From Leucobacter chromiiresistens (GTDB taxonomy: Bacteria > Actinomycetota > Actinomycetes > Actinomycetales > Microbacteriaceae): 64,000 bases of DNA. Both the position numbers and the translations under genes were made by a program. Below the pieces are notes generated by a model. The model did no database searches. It was not told where the DNA came from and saw only the letters and a list, made by a program, of their open reading frames with translations. Location of the stretch: contig NZ_FNKB01000002.1 of NCBI RefSeq assembly GCF_900102345.1, forward strand, positions 186,001-250,000, given 5' to 3'. Of the stretch, positions 53,443 to 63,476 are shown in pieces. How positions within the stretch are numbered: position 1 is the first letter of the stretch; the number at the start of each line of letters is the position of its first letter.

Positions 53443-56400
53443 CTACCCCTCGAACCGCAGTGCGCGCGCGATGAGCTCCTCCTGCTCGACCGCGTGCACC
53501 TTCGCCGAACCGGTCGAGGGCGCAGCCGACGCCGCACGCGACACCACGCGGATGCGATCATTCGCCAGCTTCTTCGACAGCTCCAGCGAGATGAACGGCC
53601 ACGCGCCCTGGTTCTCGGGCTCGTCCTGCACCCACACGATCTCGGCGCCCTGGTACTGCGCCAGCACGCGCCCCAGCTGGGTCGCGGGGATGGGGTAGAA
53701 CTGCTCGACCCGCACCACGGCGACGCGCGGATCGGGGTGCTTCTCGAGCGCGGTGCGCAGGTCGTAGTAGACCTTGCCCGAGACGAGCAGCACGCGCTCG
53801 ACGCGCGACGGCTCCGTCATCGCGGGATCGTCGATGACCGGCTGGAACCCGCCCTCGGTGAAGTCCTCCACCTTCGACGTCGCGCCTCGCAGGCGCAGCA
53901 TCGACTTCGGGGTGAACACGATGAGCGGCTTCCGGGGCCGCGCGTACGCCTGGCGCCGCAGCAGGTGGAAGTAGTTCGCGGGGGTCGAGGGGCGCGCGAC
54001 GATCATGTTGTCCTCGGCGCACAGCTGCAGGTAGCGCTCGATGCGGGCCGATGAGTGGTCGGGGCCCTGGCCCTCGTAGCCGTGGGGGAGCAGCATGACC
54101 ACGGAGGACTGCTGACCCCACTTCTGCTCGGCCGCCGCGATGTACTCGTCGATGACGGCCTGGGCGGTGTTCGCGAAGTCGCCGAACTGCGCCTCCCAGA
54201 GCACCAGGGCGTCCTCGCGCTGCAGCGAGTAGCCGTACTCGTAGGCGAGCGCCGCGTACTCCGAGAGCAGCGAGTCGTAGATCCAGAATCGCGCCTGCTC
54301 CTCCGAGAGGTTGAGCAGCGGAATCCACTCCTGCCCGTTCGCCCGGTCGTGGAACACGGCGTGCCGCTGCGCGAAGGTGCCGCGACGCGCGTCTTGACCG
54401 GCCATGCGCACGGGCGTGCCCTCCATGAGCAGCGAGCCGAGTGCGAGCAGCTCGCCGAAGCCCCAGTCGATGCCGCCCTCGCGGCTCATGTCGACGCGCT
54501 TGTTGAGCAGCTGCTGCAGCTTCTGGTGCACGGTGAAGCCCTCGGGCTTGTTCGCGTGCGCGTCGCCGATGCGCTCGATGACGGTGCGATCCACCGCGGT
54601 CTCGAGCTGGTGGTCGGATCGGCCGCCCGACTCGGCGAACTCGGAGATGCCGCTGGTGTCGATGACGGGGATCGAGCCGGTCTGCGCGGCATGGGTCTCC
54701 TGGAAGGCGCGTTCGAGGCGATCCTGGAAGTCCTGCTTCGCCCGCTCGTACTCCTCCTCCGTGATGTCGCCGCGCCCGACGAGCGCGCTCGTGTAGAGGC
54801 GGCGCGTGGAGCGCTTCGCCTCGATGAGGTCGGTCATGAGCGGCTGGGTCATCGAGGGGTCGTCGCCCTCGTTGTGCCCGCGCCGGCGGTAGCACACCAG
54901 GTCGATGATGACGTCGATGTGGAAGCGCTGACGGAACTCGTACGCGAGCTTCGCGACGCGCACGACCGACTCGGGATCGTCGCCGTTCACGTGGAAGATG
55001 GGCGCCTGCACGGCCTTGCCGATGTCGGAGGAGTACGGCGTCGACCGCGAGTCGAGCGGCAGCGTCGTGAAGCCGACCTGGTTGTTGATGATGATGTGGA
55101 TCGTGCCGCCCGTGCGGTAGCCGCGCAGCTGCGACATCTGCATGGTCTCGTACACGACGCCCTGACCGGCCATCGCGGCGTCGCCGTGGATGAGGATCGG
55201 GAGGGTGGTGAAGGAGCCGATCGGCTTCAGATCCTGCTTCGCGCGCACGATGCCCTCGAGCACGCCGTCCACGGTCTCCAGGTGCGAGGGGTTCGCCGCG
55301 AGGTGGATCGGCACCTGCGTGCCGTTCGGTGCGGTGAAGACGCCCGAGGTGCCGAGGTGGTACTTGACGTCGCCCGAGCCGGCCTTCTGGGCCTGCGCCC
55401 CCTCGAACTCGCGGAAGATCTGGCCGTACGTCTTGCCCGCGATGTTCGAGAGCACGTTCAGCCGCCCGCGGTGGGCCATGCCGACGTCGACGCTGTCGAC
55501 GCCGTCCTCAGCCGCATCGATCAGCATGGCGTCGAGCAGAGGGATTACGGTCTCGCCGCCCTCGAGGCTGAAGCGCTTCTGGCCGACGTACTTGGTCTGG
55601 AGGAACGTCTCGAACGCCTCCGCCTCGTTGAGCTTCTCGAGGATGCGCATCTGCTCGTCGTGGCTCGGCTTGGCGTAGGGCACCTCGAGCTGCTCGCGCA
55701 GCCACAGGCGCTGGGCCGGATCCTGGATGTGCATGTACTCGATGCCGATCTTGCGGCAGTACGAGTCGCGCAGCACGCCGAGGATGTCGCGGAGCGGCAT
55801 CGTGCGCTTCCCGCCGATGCCCCCGGTTGCGAATTCGCGGTCGAGATCCCAGAACGTGAGCCCGTGCGATTCGATCTCGAGGTCGGGGTGGGTGCGCTGC
55901 ACGTACTCGAGCGGGTCGACGTCGGCCATGAGGTGCCCGCGCACGCGGAAGGAGTTGATGAGCTCCTGCACCCGCGCCGACTTGTCGACGGCGCCGAACT
56001 CGTCGACGTGGATGTCGGAGGCCCACTGCACCGGCTTGTAGGGGATGCGCAGCGCGGCGAAGATCTCCTCGTAGAAGCCGTGCTTGCCGATGAGGCGTTC
56101 GTGCACCAGCTTGAGGAACTCGCCGGAGCCGGCGCCCTGGATGACGCGGTGGTCGTAGGTGCTCGTGAGCGTGATGGTCTTCGAGATGCCGAGGCGGTTC
56201 AGCGTCTCCTGCGACGCGCCCTGGAACTCGGCGGGGTACTCGAGCGCGCCGGCGCCGATGATGCTGCCCTGGCCCTGCATGAGGCGGGGCACGGAGTGGA
56301 CGGTGCCGATGCCGCCGGGGTTCGTGAGCGAGATCGTGGTGCCCTGGAAGTCGCCGGCGGCGAGCTTGTTGTCGCGGGCGCGCTTCACGAGATCTTCGTA

Positions 56401-57135
56401 GGCGGCGAGGAACTCATTGAAGTTGAGCGACTCGGCGCGCTTCACGGAGGGGACGAGCAGCGAGCGGGTGCCGTCGGGCTTCGGCACGTCGATCGCGATG
56501 CCGAGGCCGATGTGCGCCGGCGACACGATGGAGGGCTTGCCGTCGACCTCCGCGTAGCTGACGTTCTGGCTCGGGAAGTCCTTGAGGGTCTGGATCAGGG
56601 CCCAGCCGATGAGGTGCGTGAACGACACCTTGCCGCCGCGGCTGCGGCGCAGGTGGTTGTTGATCACGATGCGGTTGTCGATGAGGAGCTTGGCGGGGAT
56701 GGTCCGCACGCTGGTCGCGGTGGGCACCGCGAGGCTCTGGTCCATGTTCTTCGAGAGCGTGCGCGCCATGCCCTTGAGGGGGGTCACCCGGTCGTCTTCG
56801 GGGGCGTCCTGCTCGGTGTTCGTGCTGCGCGCCGTGCTGGGGGCGTCGGCGGGGATGGGGGCGACGCGGGGGGCCGCCTTCGTGGTGCGGGCCGGCTGCG
56901 TCGGGGTGGTGATGGGGCTCGTCGCGGGAGCCGCTCCTCCGCTCGGCGCAGCGGGCGCGGGCGCCGCGGCTCCGGACTGCGCGGCTCCGTACTTCTCGAG
57001 CACCGGCCACCACGACCGATCCACCGAGTTCTTGTCGACTTGGAACTGCTTCCAGAGTTCGTCGACCAGCCACGCATTCGCGCCGAAATCTCCTGCGGGA
57101 CCAGCTTGATTGGTGGTCTCCGTGCGCTCCGCCAA
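53443..57135 (-). CDS. kgd: Multifunctional 2-oxoglutarate dehydrogenase/decarboxylase Kgd (E2-E1 fusion)
   Basis: Actinobacterial Kgd/OdhA-type enzyme of 1230 residues. An N-terminal WLVDELWKQFQVDKNSVD segment is followed by an Ala/Pro/Thr linker (51-117), an E2-like acyltransferase domain (about 118-345; YDHRVIQGAGSGEFL keeps the His), then the thiamine-diphosphate E1 domains (HGDAAMAGQGVVYETM, AHRGRLNVL, RRRGHNEGDDPSMTQPLM). There is no lipoyl domain, as usual for this family. TTG 57135 is chosen because GAGAGGAAG lies at good spacing and MAERTE-type starts fit. Not linked to other TCA genes here; sucCD is 25 kb away. Confidence 0.95.
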   Translation of the reverse strand: MAERTETTNQAGPAGDFGANAWLVDELWKQFQVDKNSVDRSWWPVLEKYGAAQSGAAAPAPAAPSGGAAPATSPITTPTQPARTTKAAPRVAPIPADAPSTARSTNTEQDAPEDDRVTPLKGMARTLSKNMDQSLAVPTATSVRTIPAKLLIDNRIVINNHLRRSRGGKVSFTHLIGWALIQTLKDFPSQNVSYAEVDGKPSIVSPAHIGLGIAIDVPKPDGTRSLLVPSVKRAESLNFNEFLAAYEDLVKRARDNKLAAGDFQGTTISLTNPGGIGTVHSVPRLMQGQGSIIGAGALEYPAEFQGASQETLNRLGISKTITLTSTYDHRVIQGAGSGEFLKLVHERLIGKHGFYEEIFAALRIPYKPVQWASDIHVDEFGAVDKSARVQELINSFRVRGHLMADVDPLEYVQRTHPDLEIESHGLTFWDLDREFATGGIGGKRTMPLRDILGVLRDSYCRKIGIEYMHIQDPAQRLWLREQLEVPYAKPSHDEQMRILEKLNEAEAFETFLQTKYVGQKRFSLEGGETVIPLLDAMLIDAAEDGVDSVDVGMAHRGRLNVLSNIAGKTYGQIFREFEGAQAQKAGSGDVKYHLGTSGVFTAPNGTQVPIHLAANPSHLETVDGVLEGIVRAKQDLKPIGSFTTLPILIHGDAAMAGQGVVYETMQMSQLRGYRTGGTIHIIINNQVGFTTLPLDSRSTPYSSDIGKAVQAPIFHVNGDDPESVVRVAKLAYEFRQRFHIDVIIDLVCYRRRGHNEGDDPSMTQPLMTDLIEAKRSTRRLYTSALVGRGDITEEEYERAKQDFQDRLERAFQETHAAQTGSIPVIDTSGISEFAESGGRSDHQLETAVDRTVIERIGDAHANKPEGFTVHQKLQQLLNKRVDMSREGGIDWGFGELLALGSLLMEGTPVRMAGQDARRGTFAQRHAVFHDRANGQEWIPLLNLSEEQARFWIYDSLLSEYAALAYEYGYSLQREDALVLWEAQFGDFANTAQAVIDEYIAAAEQKWGQQSSVVMLLPHGYEGQGPDHSSARIERYLQLCAEDNMIVARPSTPANYFHLLRRQAYARPRKPLIVFTPKSMLRLRGATSKVEDFTEGGFQPVIDDPAMTEPSRVERVLLVSGKVYYDLRTALEKHPDPRVAVVRVEQFYPIPATQLGRVLAQYQGAEIVWVQDEPENQGAWPFISLELSKKLANDRIRVVSRAASAAPSTGSAKVHAVEQEELIARALRFEG

Positions 57136-57378
57136 AGCGACTTCCTCTCGTTCGTGCAGGGTCTGCAAGATTGATGTAGTCGGAGGTATGGGCTCCTGAG
57201 CCGTACCGGCACCAAGCCTACGCCCATCTGCGCGCGGAGGGGCGAATACTCCCAGTGCGGATTCCGGGTTGTGGTGGTAGCCTCGGAGGGCTATGGACGC
57301 TGACTCTCGAAGACCCTCCGACCCTCCGAGTACCGGCCGCGCTGAGGCGCGGCCCACCGTCTTCTCCCGGAGCCGTCG

Positions 57379-58707
57379 GTGAACGACTGGCTCCTCCTGC
57401 TCATCGGCGTCGTGTTGACGCTCGGCACCGGCATCTTCGTCGCCTCCGAATTCTCGCTGGTCGCGCTCGACCGTCAAGATCTGGAGCGCCGGCGCGGGGC
57501 GGGCGAGCGCGGGCTCGACCGCGTGATCCGCGGCCTCTCGCGCACGTCCACCCACCTGTCGAGCGCCCAGCTCGGCATCACGCTCACGACGCTGCTCGCC
57601 GGCTACACGCTCGAGCCCGCGCTGAGCAGCTTCCTCGATGTGCCGCTCGGCGCCCTCGGGGTGCCCGAGGAGCTGCGCCGCGCGATCAGCGCGCCGATCG
57701 CCGTGGCCGTGGCGACCGTGTTCTCCATGATCGTCGGGGAGCTCGTGCCGAAGAACTTCGCGATCTCCAAGCCGCTCGCCACCGCCCGGCTCGTGATGCC
57801 CGCGCAGGCGGCCTTCACGACGACGCTGAAACCGGCCGTCATGGTGCTGAACGGCAGCGCGAACGGCGTGCTGCGCACCCTCGGCATCGAACCGCAGGAA
57901 GAGCTCTCGGGGGCCCGCTCGGCGCAGGAGCTCTCGTCCCTGGTGCGCCACTCGGCGAGCGCCGGCCTGCTGGAGGCCGATACGGCGACGCTGCTCGACC
58001 GCACGCTGCGCTTCTCCGAGCTGTCGGCGGGCGACGTGATGACGCCGCGCCTCAAAGTGGAGAGCCTGCAGCGGCTCGAGCCCGCGAAGGCGGTGCTCGA
58101 GCTGTCGGGCCGCACCGGCTTCTCCCGCTTCCCGGTGATCGATGAGGATCGCGACGACATCGTCGGGGTGGTGCACGTGAAGCAGGCGGTCGCCGTGCCG
58201 CGTGCGAAGCGCGACGAGGTGCCCGTGGCGGCGCTCATGGAGGACGCGGTGCGCGTGCCCGAGACGATGCATCTCGACCAGCTGCTCGAGGAGCTGCGGG
58301 GCAGCGGCTTCCAGCTCGCGATCGTCGCCGACGAGTACGGCGGCACCGCCGGCATCGTGACGCTCGAGGATCTGGTGGAGGAGATCGTGGGGGAGGTCGC
58401 CGACGAGCACGATCGCGCCGCTGCGGGAGTGGTCGGCACCGCCGAGCAGATGAGCTTCCCCGCCGACCTGCGCCCCGATGAGGTGCGCGAGCAGACGGGG
58501 GTCGAGATTCCCGAGGACGACGCGTACGACACGGCCGCCGGCTTCGTGCTGCACGAGCTCGGCCGCATCCCGGAGGCCGGCGATCAGGTGGGGCTGCCCG
58601 ACGGCGGAACGCTCCGGGTGGTGCGCATGGACGGGCGGCGCATCGCCCGCCTGCAGTACACGAGCGCCCCGATCGCGCTCTCGGACGACGAGGGGGAACG
58701 CGCATGA
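57379..58707 (+). CDS. CNNM/CorC-type hemolysin family protein with CBS and CorC domains
   Basis: A 442-residue membrane protein: DUF21/CNNM transmembrane domain (1-190; FVASEFSLVALDRQDLE, SSAQLGITLTTLLAGY, GELVPKNFAIS), a CBS pair (about 205-335; DVMTPRLKVESL, FSRFPVIDEDRDDIVGVV, EYGGTAGIVTLEDLVEEIVG) and a C-terminal CorC_HlyC domain. Family members are linked to magnesium or cobalt efflux and Mg2+ homeostasis. The GTG start lies 244 bp from the divergent kgd start. It overlaps the next, related gene by 4 bp. Confidence 0.9.
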   Translation: MNDWLLLLIGVVLTLGTGIFVASEFSLVALDRQDLERRRGAGERGLDRVIRGLSRTSTHLSSAQLGITLTTLLAGYTLEPALSSFLDVPLGALGVPEELRRAISAPIAVAVATVFSMIVGELVPKNFAISKPLATARLVMPAQAAFTTTLKPAVMVLNGSANGVLRTLGIEPQEELSGARSAQELSSLVRHSASAGLLEADTATLLDRTLRFSELSAGDVMTPRLKVESLQRLEPAKAVLELSGRTGFSRFPVIDEDRDDIVGVVHVKQAVAVPRAKRDEVPVAALMEDAVRVPETMHLDQLLEELRGSGFQLAIVADEYGGTAGIVTLEDLVEEIVGEVADEHDRAAAGVVGTAEQMSFPADLRPDEVREQTGVEIPEDDAYDTAAGFVLHELGRIPEAGDQVGLPDGGTLRVVRMDGRRIARLQYTSAPIALSDDEGERA

Positions 58708-59750
58708 GCGACTGGGTCGGGATCGCGTGGCTGATCGTGCTGCTCGCGGCGAACGCCTTCTTCGTGGGCGCCGAGTTCGCGGTCATCTCGGCGCGGCGAT
58801 CCCAGATCGAGCCGAAGGCCGAGGCGGGCTCGAAGCGCGCCCAGACCGCGCTCTACGCAATGGAGCACGCGACGCTGATGCTGGCGACGAGCCAGTTGGG
58901 CATCACGGTGTGCTCCCTGCTGATCCTGAACGTGTCGGAGCCCGCGATCCATCACCTGCTCGAGGGGCCCCTCCACTGGACGGGTATTCCCGAGCAGGCG
59001 GTGACCATCTCGGCCTTCGTGCTGACCCTCGTCGGCGTCTCCTACCTGCACGTCGTCTTCGGCGAGATGGTGCCGAAGAATGCGGCGTTCTCGATGCCCG
59101 ATCGCGCCGTGCTACTGCTCGCTCCGCCGCTCGTCGCCATCTCGCGCCTGCTGCGGCACATCATCGCGGGGCTCAACGCGGTCGCCAACGGCGTGCTGCG
59201 GCTGTTCGGCGTGGAGCCGAAGTCGGAGACGAACAGCACCTTCACGCTGGAGGAGGTCGCGAGCATCGTGAGCCACTCGACCCGCGAGGGCGTGCTCGAG
59301 GATCGGAGCGGGGCGCTGACGGCCGCCTTCGAGTTCACGACGAAGCGGGCGCGCGATCTGCTCGTGCCGTCGGATCGCCTGGTGGTGCTGCCCGAGGGGT
59401 CGACGCCCGGCGACGTGGAGGCGGCGGTGGCGCGCCACGGGTTCTCGCGGTACCCGATCGCCGATGCGGCAGGGGAGCTCGTCGGGTACGTGCACATCAA
59501 GGATCTGGTGCGCCTCGGGGAGGATCGGGTCGCCGAGCCGATTCCCGGCAAGCGCATCCGCGAGATGGAGTCGGTGCACGCGGAGACGGAGCTGGAGGAC
59601 GTGCTGGCCCGGCTGCAGGGCCGCGGCATCCACCTGGCACGCATCCACGACGACGCGGGATCGGTGCTCGGCGTCGTATTCCTCGAAGACGTGATCGAGG
59701 AGCTCGTGGGCGAGATCCACGACGCGACGCGGCGGCAGCGCTTCGCCTGA
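58704..59750 (+). CDS. CNNM family protein lacking the CorC domain
   Basis: A 348-residue paralogue of the preceding gene, with the DUF21 domain (VLLAANAFFVGAEFAVISAR, TSQLGITVCSLLILNVSEP, GEMVPKNAAFSMP) and a CBS pair (ARDLLVPSDRLVVLPEG to VLGVVFLEDVIEELVGE), but it ends soon after the CBS pair with no CorC_HlyC module. ATG 58704 overlaps the upstream stop (ATGA), so the two proteins are made together and may form a heteromer. Confidence 0.9.
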   Translation: MSDWVGIAWLIVLLAANAFFVGAEFAVISARRSQIEPKAEAGSKRAQTALYAMEHATLMLATSQLGITVCSLLILNVSEPAIHHLLEGPLHWTGIPEQAVTISAFVLTLVGVSYLHVVFGEMVPKNAAFSMPDRAVLLLAPPLVAISRLLRHIIAGLNAVANGVLRLFGVEPKSETNSTFTLEEVASIVSHSTREGVLEDRSGALTAAFEFTTKRARDLLVPSDRLVVLPEGSTPGDVEAAVARHGFSRYPIADAAGELVGYVHIKDLVRLGEDRVAEPIPGKRIREMESVHAETELEDVLARLQGRGIHLARIHDDAGSVLGVVFLEDVIEELVGEIHDATRRQRFA

Positions 59751-59821
59751 GTCGGGTCGGCGGGCGCGCGGCCGTGCAGACGGGGCCGCCGGGCCGGCGC
59801 GCGCGGCCGTGCGTCGCGGAC

Positions 59822-60406
59822 CTACTGGGCGGTCAGCACGAGGTGCGCGGAGACCTCGTCGAAGGGCAGGCCCGCGTTCGAGACCAGGAGGTTGTCGGGC
59901 ACGGCGAAGGTCACGTCGAACTGCGCCTGATCCTCGCCGAGCTCGGTCGGCCGCAGTTCGACGCTCGTGTTCGGCTGGGAGAGATCGCCGACCGAGAGCG
60001 TGCCGACCGACGTCACCGTCTCCTCCATGTCGTCGCGCACCAGCATCGTCGGCGTGGTCTGCACGAAGGAGGCCTCCGGCATGTCGGCGATCGCCACCTG
60101 CAGCTCGGCCGACATGATCATGCCGTCGCGCACCACCATGGTGCCGCTCGACGAGATGCGCTCGCCCAGCGCCTCGTGCAGCGATGACGAGCCGAGCGGG
60201 GCGTTCAGGGTGAAGTCGGTGACGGCGTAGGTGCGATCGACGGGCACCGTCATGAGGTTCGAATCGGGTGCGGCGCGCAGCTCGGCGGCATTGGCATCGT
60301 GCTCCACGGCCGGGGCGCACCCGGCGAGGCACAGCGGGATCACCGCGGACACCGAGGCGACCACTCCCAGAGCGCGCCAGGAAGAACGCGCGTGCACGAT
60401 AGTCAA
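59822..60406 (-). CDS. Putative lipoprotein, unknown function
   Basis: A 194-residue exported protein: basic N-region, hydrophobic core and lipobox CLAGC, then a beta-rich domain with patterns such as YAVTDFTLNAPLGSSSLHE and GTMVVRDGMIMSAELQVAI that recall YceI-like lipocalin folds, though not closely enough to name. The start is taken as TTG 60406, because AGGAG lies 7 bp upstream; GTG 60397 and an upstream ATG (60457) are alternatives. It stands alone, convergent with the CNNM pair. Confidence 0.65.
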   Translation of the reverse strand: MTIVHARSSWRALGVVASVSAVIPLCLAGCAPAVEHDANAAELRAAPDSNLMTVPVDRTYAVTDFTLNAPLGSSSLHEALGERISSSGTMVVRDGMIMSAELQVAIADMPEASFVQTTPTMLVRDDMEETVTSVGTLSVGDLSQPNTSVELRPTELGEDQAQFDVTFAVPDNLLVSNAGLPFDEVSAHLVLTAQ

Positions 60407-60548
60407 GCTGAGGCTCCTCTTCCGATGACGCAGATTTCCGGCGGTCGGGCCGGTCAAGTTACTGGGAGAGACTACGACCCGAAGGTGGGAGGCCCCCGTG
60501 TGACCCCTGCGAGGTCGCTCAGGCGGCGGAAGGCCGCCGTCAGGGGGC

Positions 60549-61754
60549 TCAGGCGGCGAGCAGCCGCCGCAGGTGCGCGCCGACGCGCTCGAACTCGATG
60601 AGGAACGCGTCGTGGCCGAAGGGCGACTCGATGCGCGTCGCCTGCGGCCCGTCGAGGCTTCCGGGGGTGTGGCGTGCGATCTCGTCCTGCCCGTCGAGCG
60701 TGAACAGGCGGTCGCTGGGAATGCCGAGCACGAGCGTCGGCAGGTCGATCGTGGAGAGCGCCGCGCGCACCCCGCCTCGGCCTCGGCCCACGTCGTGCGA
60801 GTTCATGGCCTGCACGAGCGTCACATAGCTGTTCGCGTCGAAGCGCCGGGTGAACTTGTTGCCGTGGAAGTCGAGGTACGACTCGACGGCGAAGCGGCCG
60901 CCGCCGCCGAGCGGGCTGACCGCGGACTGCCAGGCGCGGCCGAAGCGCTCGTCGAGCTCGGTGTTGCTGCGGTAGTTGAGCAGCGCGAGCCTTCGGGCGG
61001 TGGCGAGGCCGTGATGCGGGCCGACGCCGTCGGGGGCGTCGTAGTAGTTGCCGCCCCGGTAGCAGGGGTCGGAGCGGATCGCCTCGAGCTGCACGAGGTT
61101 CAGTCCGATCTGGTCGGCCGTGGTCACGGGGGGCGCTGCGATGACGGCGAGGCGGGCGGTTCGCTCGCGGTGCGAGACGCCCCACTCGAGTGCGTGCATG
61201 CCGCCCATCGACCCCCCGATGACCGCCTCGAACCGCTCGATGCCGAGCGCGTCCGCGAAGCGGGCGGCGGCGGCGACCTGGTCGCGGATGGTGAGGTATG
61301 GGAACCGGCCGCCCCACTCGCGACCCGACTGGTCGAGCGAGCCCGGACCGGTGGATCCCTGGCAGCCGCCGAGCACGTTGGGCGCGATGATGCAGTAGCG
61401 GTCGGTGTCGAGCGGGCGGCCCGGCCCGACGATCTCCGACCACCAGCCGTCGGTGGGGTGCCCGGGGCCCGCGGGTCCGACGAGGTGGCTGTCGCCGGTG
61501 AGCGCGTGGAAGACGAGGATCGCGTTGTCGCGCCGTGCGTTGAGCGTGCCGAAGGCCTCGTAGGCCAGGCGCACGTGGGGGATGACCGCTCCGGCCTCGG
61601 TCGTGAGCTCGCCGATGGGCACGAACGATCGCTCGCCCACGGGGTCGCCGTCGCGCCACCCGCCCGAGATCGGCGGCCGCCCCATCAGCGCGCGCAGCTG
61701 CGCGTCGGTGATGAAGTCGGTCGGGAACGAGTCCTCGGGCGTCTGCCAGTCCAT
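60549..61754 (-). CDS. metX: Homoserine O-acetyltransferase
   Basis: Activates homoserine with acetyl-CoA for methionine synthesis. The 401-residue alpha/beta hydrolase has FHALTGDSHLVGP, IIAPNVLGGCQGSTGP, the nucleophile elbow VIGGSMGGMHALEW (Ser182) and the C-terminal SPFGHDAFLIE with the catalytic His. ATG 61754 is preferred; GTG 61760 is two codons upstream. Pairs with metY directly upstream on the same strand. Confidence 0.95.
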   Translation of the reverse strand: MDWQTPEDSFPTDFITDAQLRALMGRPPISGGWRDGDPVGERSFVPIGELTTEAGAVIPHVRLAYEAFGTLNARRDNAILVFHALTGDSHLVGPAGPGHPTDGWWSEIVGPGRPLDTDRYCIIAPNVLGGCQGSTGPGSLDQSGREWGGRFPYLTIRDQVAAAARFADALGIERFEAVIGGSMGGMHALEWGVSHRERTARLAVIAAPPVTTADQIGLNLVQLEAIRSDPCYRGGNYYDAPDGVGPHHGLATARRLALLNYRSNTELDERFGRAWQSAVSPLGGGGRFAVESYLDFHGNKFTRRFDANSYVTLVQAMNSHDVGRGRGGVRAALSTIDLPTLVLGIPSDRLFTLDGQDEIARHTPGSLDGPQATRIESPFGHDAFLIEFERVGAHLRRLLAA

Positions 61755-61834
61755 GAGCACCTATTCTGTCGCGACGGGCACCCGGCGGGGGCGAATGTTA
61801 CGCGGCACGTCCGCCCCCGCGCCTCCGGGTGCGC

Positions 61835-63160
61835 TCAGGCGTTGGCGGACGACTCGGCGACGACCTTGCGCGCCGCGGCGAAGCCCTGCTCGAGGTCTGC
61901 CTTGATGTCGTCGATGTGCTCGAGCCCCACCGAGAGGCGGACCAGACCGGGAGTGACGCCGGCCGTGAGCTGCTGCTCGGGGGTGAGCTGCGAGTGCGTC
62001 GTGGACGCCGGGTGGATGATGAGGCTGCGCACATCGCCGATGTTCGCCACGTGGCTGAACAGCTCGACGTTCTCGACGACGGCCCGGCCGGCGTCGACTC
62101 CGCCCTTGAGCTCGAACGCGAGCACGGCTCCGACGCCCTTCGGCGCGTACCGGTTCGCCGCCGCGTACCAGGGGCTCGACGGCAGGCCGGAGTAGTGCAC
62201 GGTGGCGACGTCGTCGTGGGCGTCGAGCCACTCGGCGATCTCCTGCGCGTTCTGCACGTGGCGCTCGACGCGGAGCGACAGCGTCTCGATGCCCTGCAGC
62301 AGCAGCCAGGCGCTGAGGGGCGCGATCGAGGAGCCGAGATCGCGCAGCAGCTGCACGCGGGCCTTGATGATGTAGGCGATCGCGTCGCCGACGGCGCCCG
62401 TGTAGCTCACGCCGTTGTACGACGGGTCGGGCTCGGTGAGGCCGGGGAACTTGTCGGCGTGCTGCGACCACGGGAAGGTGCCGCCGTCGACGATCACCCC
62501 GCCGAGCGTCGTGCCGTGCCCGCCGAGGAACTTCGTGGCGGAGTGCAGCACGATGTCGGCGCCGTGCTCGAAGGGGCGCACCAGGTAGGGGCTCGCGACG
62601 GTGTTGTCGATGATGAGCGGGAGGCGGTTCTCGTGCGCGACGTCGGCGACGGCGCGGATGTCGAGCACGTTGGAGCGGGGGTTCGCGATGGACTCGGCGA
62701 AGAACAGCTTCGTGTTCGGCCGCACGGCGCGCTGCCAGGCCGCGGGGTCGTCCTGATCCTCCACGAAGGTGACCTCGATGCCCAGCTTCGCGAGCGAGTA
62801 CTTGAACAGGTTGTACGTGCCGCCGTAGATCGACGCCGATGAGACGATGTGGTCGCCGGCGTTCGCGATGTTCAGCACGGCGAAGGTGGACGCCGCCTGC
62901 CCGCTCGCGAGCAGCAGCGCCGCCGTGCCGCCCTCGAGGGCGGCGATGCGCTCTTCGACGACGGCCTGCGTCGGGTTGGTGATGCGGGTGTAGATCGGGC
63001 CGAGCTCGGCGAGCGCGAACCGGTTCGCGGCCTGCGCGGTGTCGTCGAACACGAACGACGTGGTCTGGTGGATCGGCACGGCGCGCGCCCCGGTCTCGTC
63101 GGGCTGCTGCCCCGAGTGGATCTGCCGGGTCTCGAATCCCCAGGCGCTCTGGTCGGTCAT
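61835..63160 (-). CDS. metY: O-acetylhomoserine sulfhydrylase
   Basis: PLP enzyme that makes homocysteine from O-acetylhomoserine and sulfide. The 441-residue protein has GFETRQIHSGQQPDETGARA, the YTRITNPTQAVVEERIAALE block, and the PLP lysine in HSATKFLGGHGT (Lys210). ATG 63160 has GAGGAGACACC upstream. With metX 80 bp downstream it forms a direct-sulfhydrylation module; the methionine importer genes are 22 kb away. Confidence 0.95.
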   Translation of the reverse strand: MTDQSAWGFETRQIHSGQQPDETGARAVPIHQTTSFVFDDTAQAANRFALAELGPIYTRITNPTQAVVEERIAALEGGTAALLLASGQAASTFAVLNIANAGDHIVSSASIYGGTYNLFKYSLAKLGIEVTFVEDQDDPAAWQRAVRPNTKLFFAESIANPRSNVLDIRAVADVAHENRLPLIIDNTVASPYLVRPFEHGADIVLHSATKFLGGHGTTLGGVIVDGGTFPWSQHADKFPGLTEPDPSYNGVSYTGAVGDAIAYIIKARVQLLRDLGSSIAPLSAWLLLQGIETLSLRVERHVQNAQEIAEWLDAHDDVATVHYSGLPSSPWYAAANRYAPKGVGAVLAFELKGGVDAGRAVVENVELFSHVANIGDVRSLIIHPASTTHSQLTPEQQLTAGVTPGLVRLSVGLEHIDDIKADLEQGFAAARKVVAESSANA

Positions 63161-63476
63161 GGTGTCTCCTCGATGAGTGGGTCGCGATGCGTGGCGTGCG
63201 GATGGTGCGTGCAGGTGCGGGAAGGCGGGCGGGTGCCGCTGCGCGGATCGGCGCCTCGGTGCGGTTCGAGCGTACGAGACGGGCGCCGCGGCGGCAATGG
63301 GCCGAGACGCACTGCGTAACGTGCCGCGCGGTGGCACCCGGTGGCACCCGCCGGCACCCGGCCCCGCCCGCCGCCTCCGAGGCCCCCGACGCCGCGCGGG
63401 CGGTCCGCCGCGGTCTGTCGCGCGCCGCGGCGCCTCGCTAGGCTCGGTTCGGATACCGCCGAACGGAGGAGGGCGC
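63161..63476. other. Gene-free gap between metY and the dehydrogenase
   Basis: 316 bp between divergent genes. It contains a small 3 x 10-bp tandem repeat (63330-63359, consensus CGGTGGCACC) and, on the plus strand, TAGGCT (63439-63444) as a possible -10 for the dehydrogenase. No TAGAC/GTCTA operator like that near metN was found here. Confidence 0.6.

Noticed and set aside
54055..57174. 1039-codon open frame on the plus strand across kgd
   Set aside because: Antisense shadow of a well-supported gene; no recognisable motifs.
63161..63300. Second copy of the metN palindrome upstream of metY
   Set aside because: No TAGAC/GTCTA pair found in this gap.
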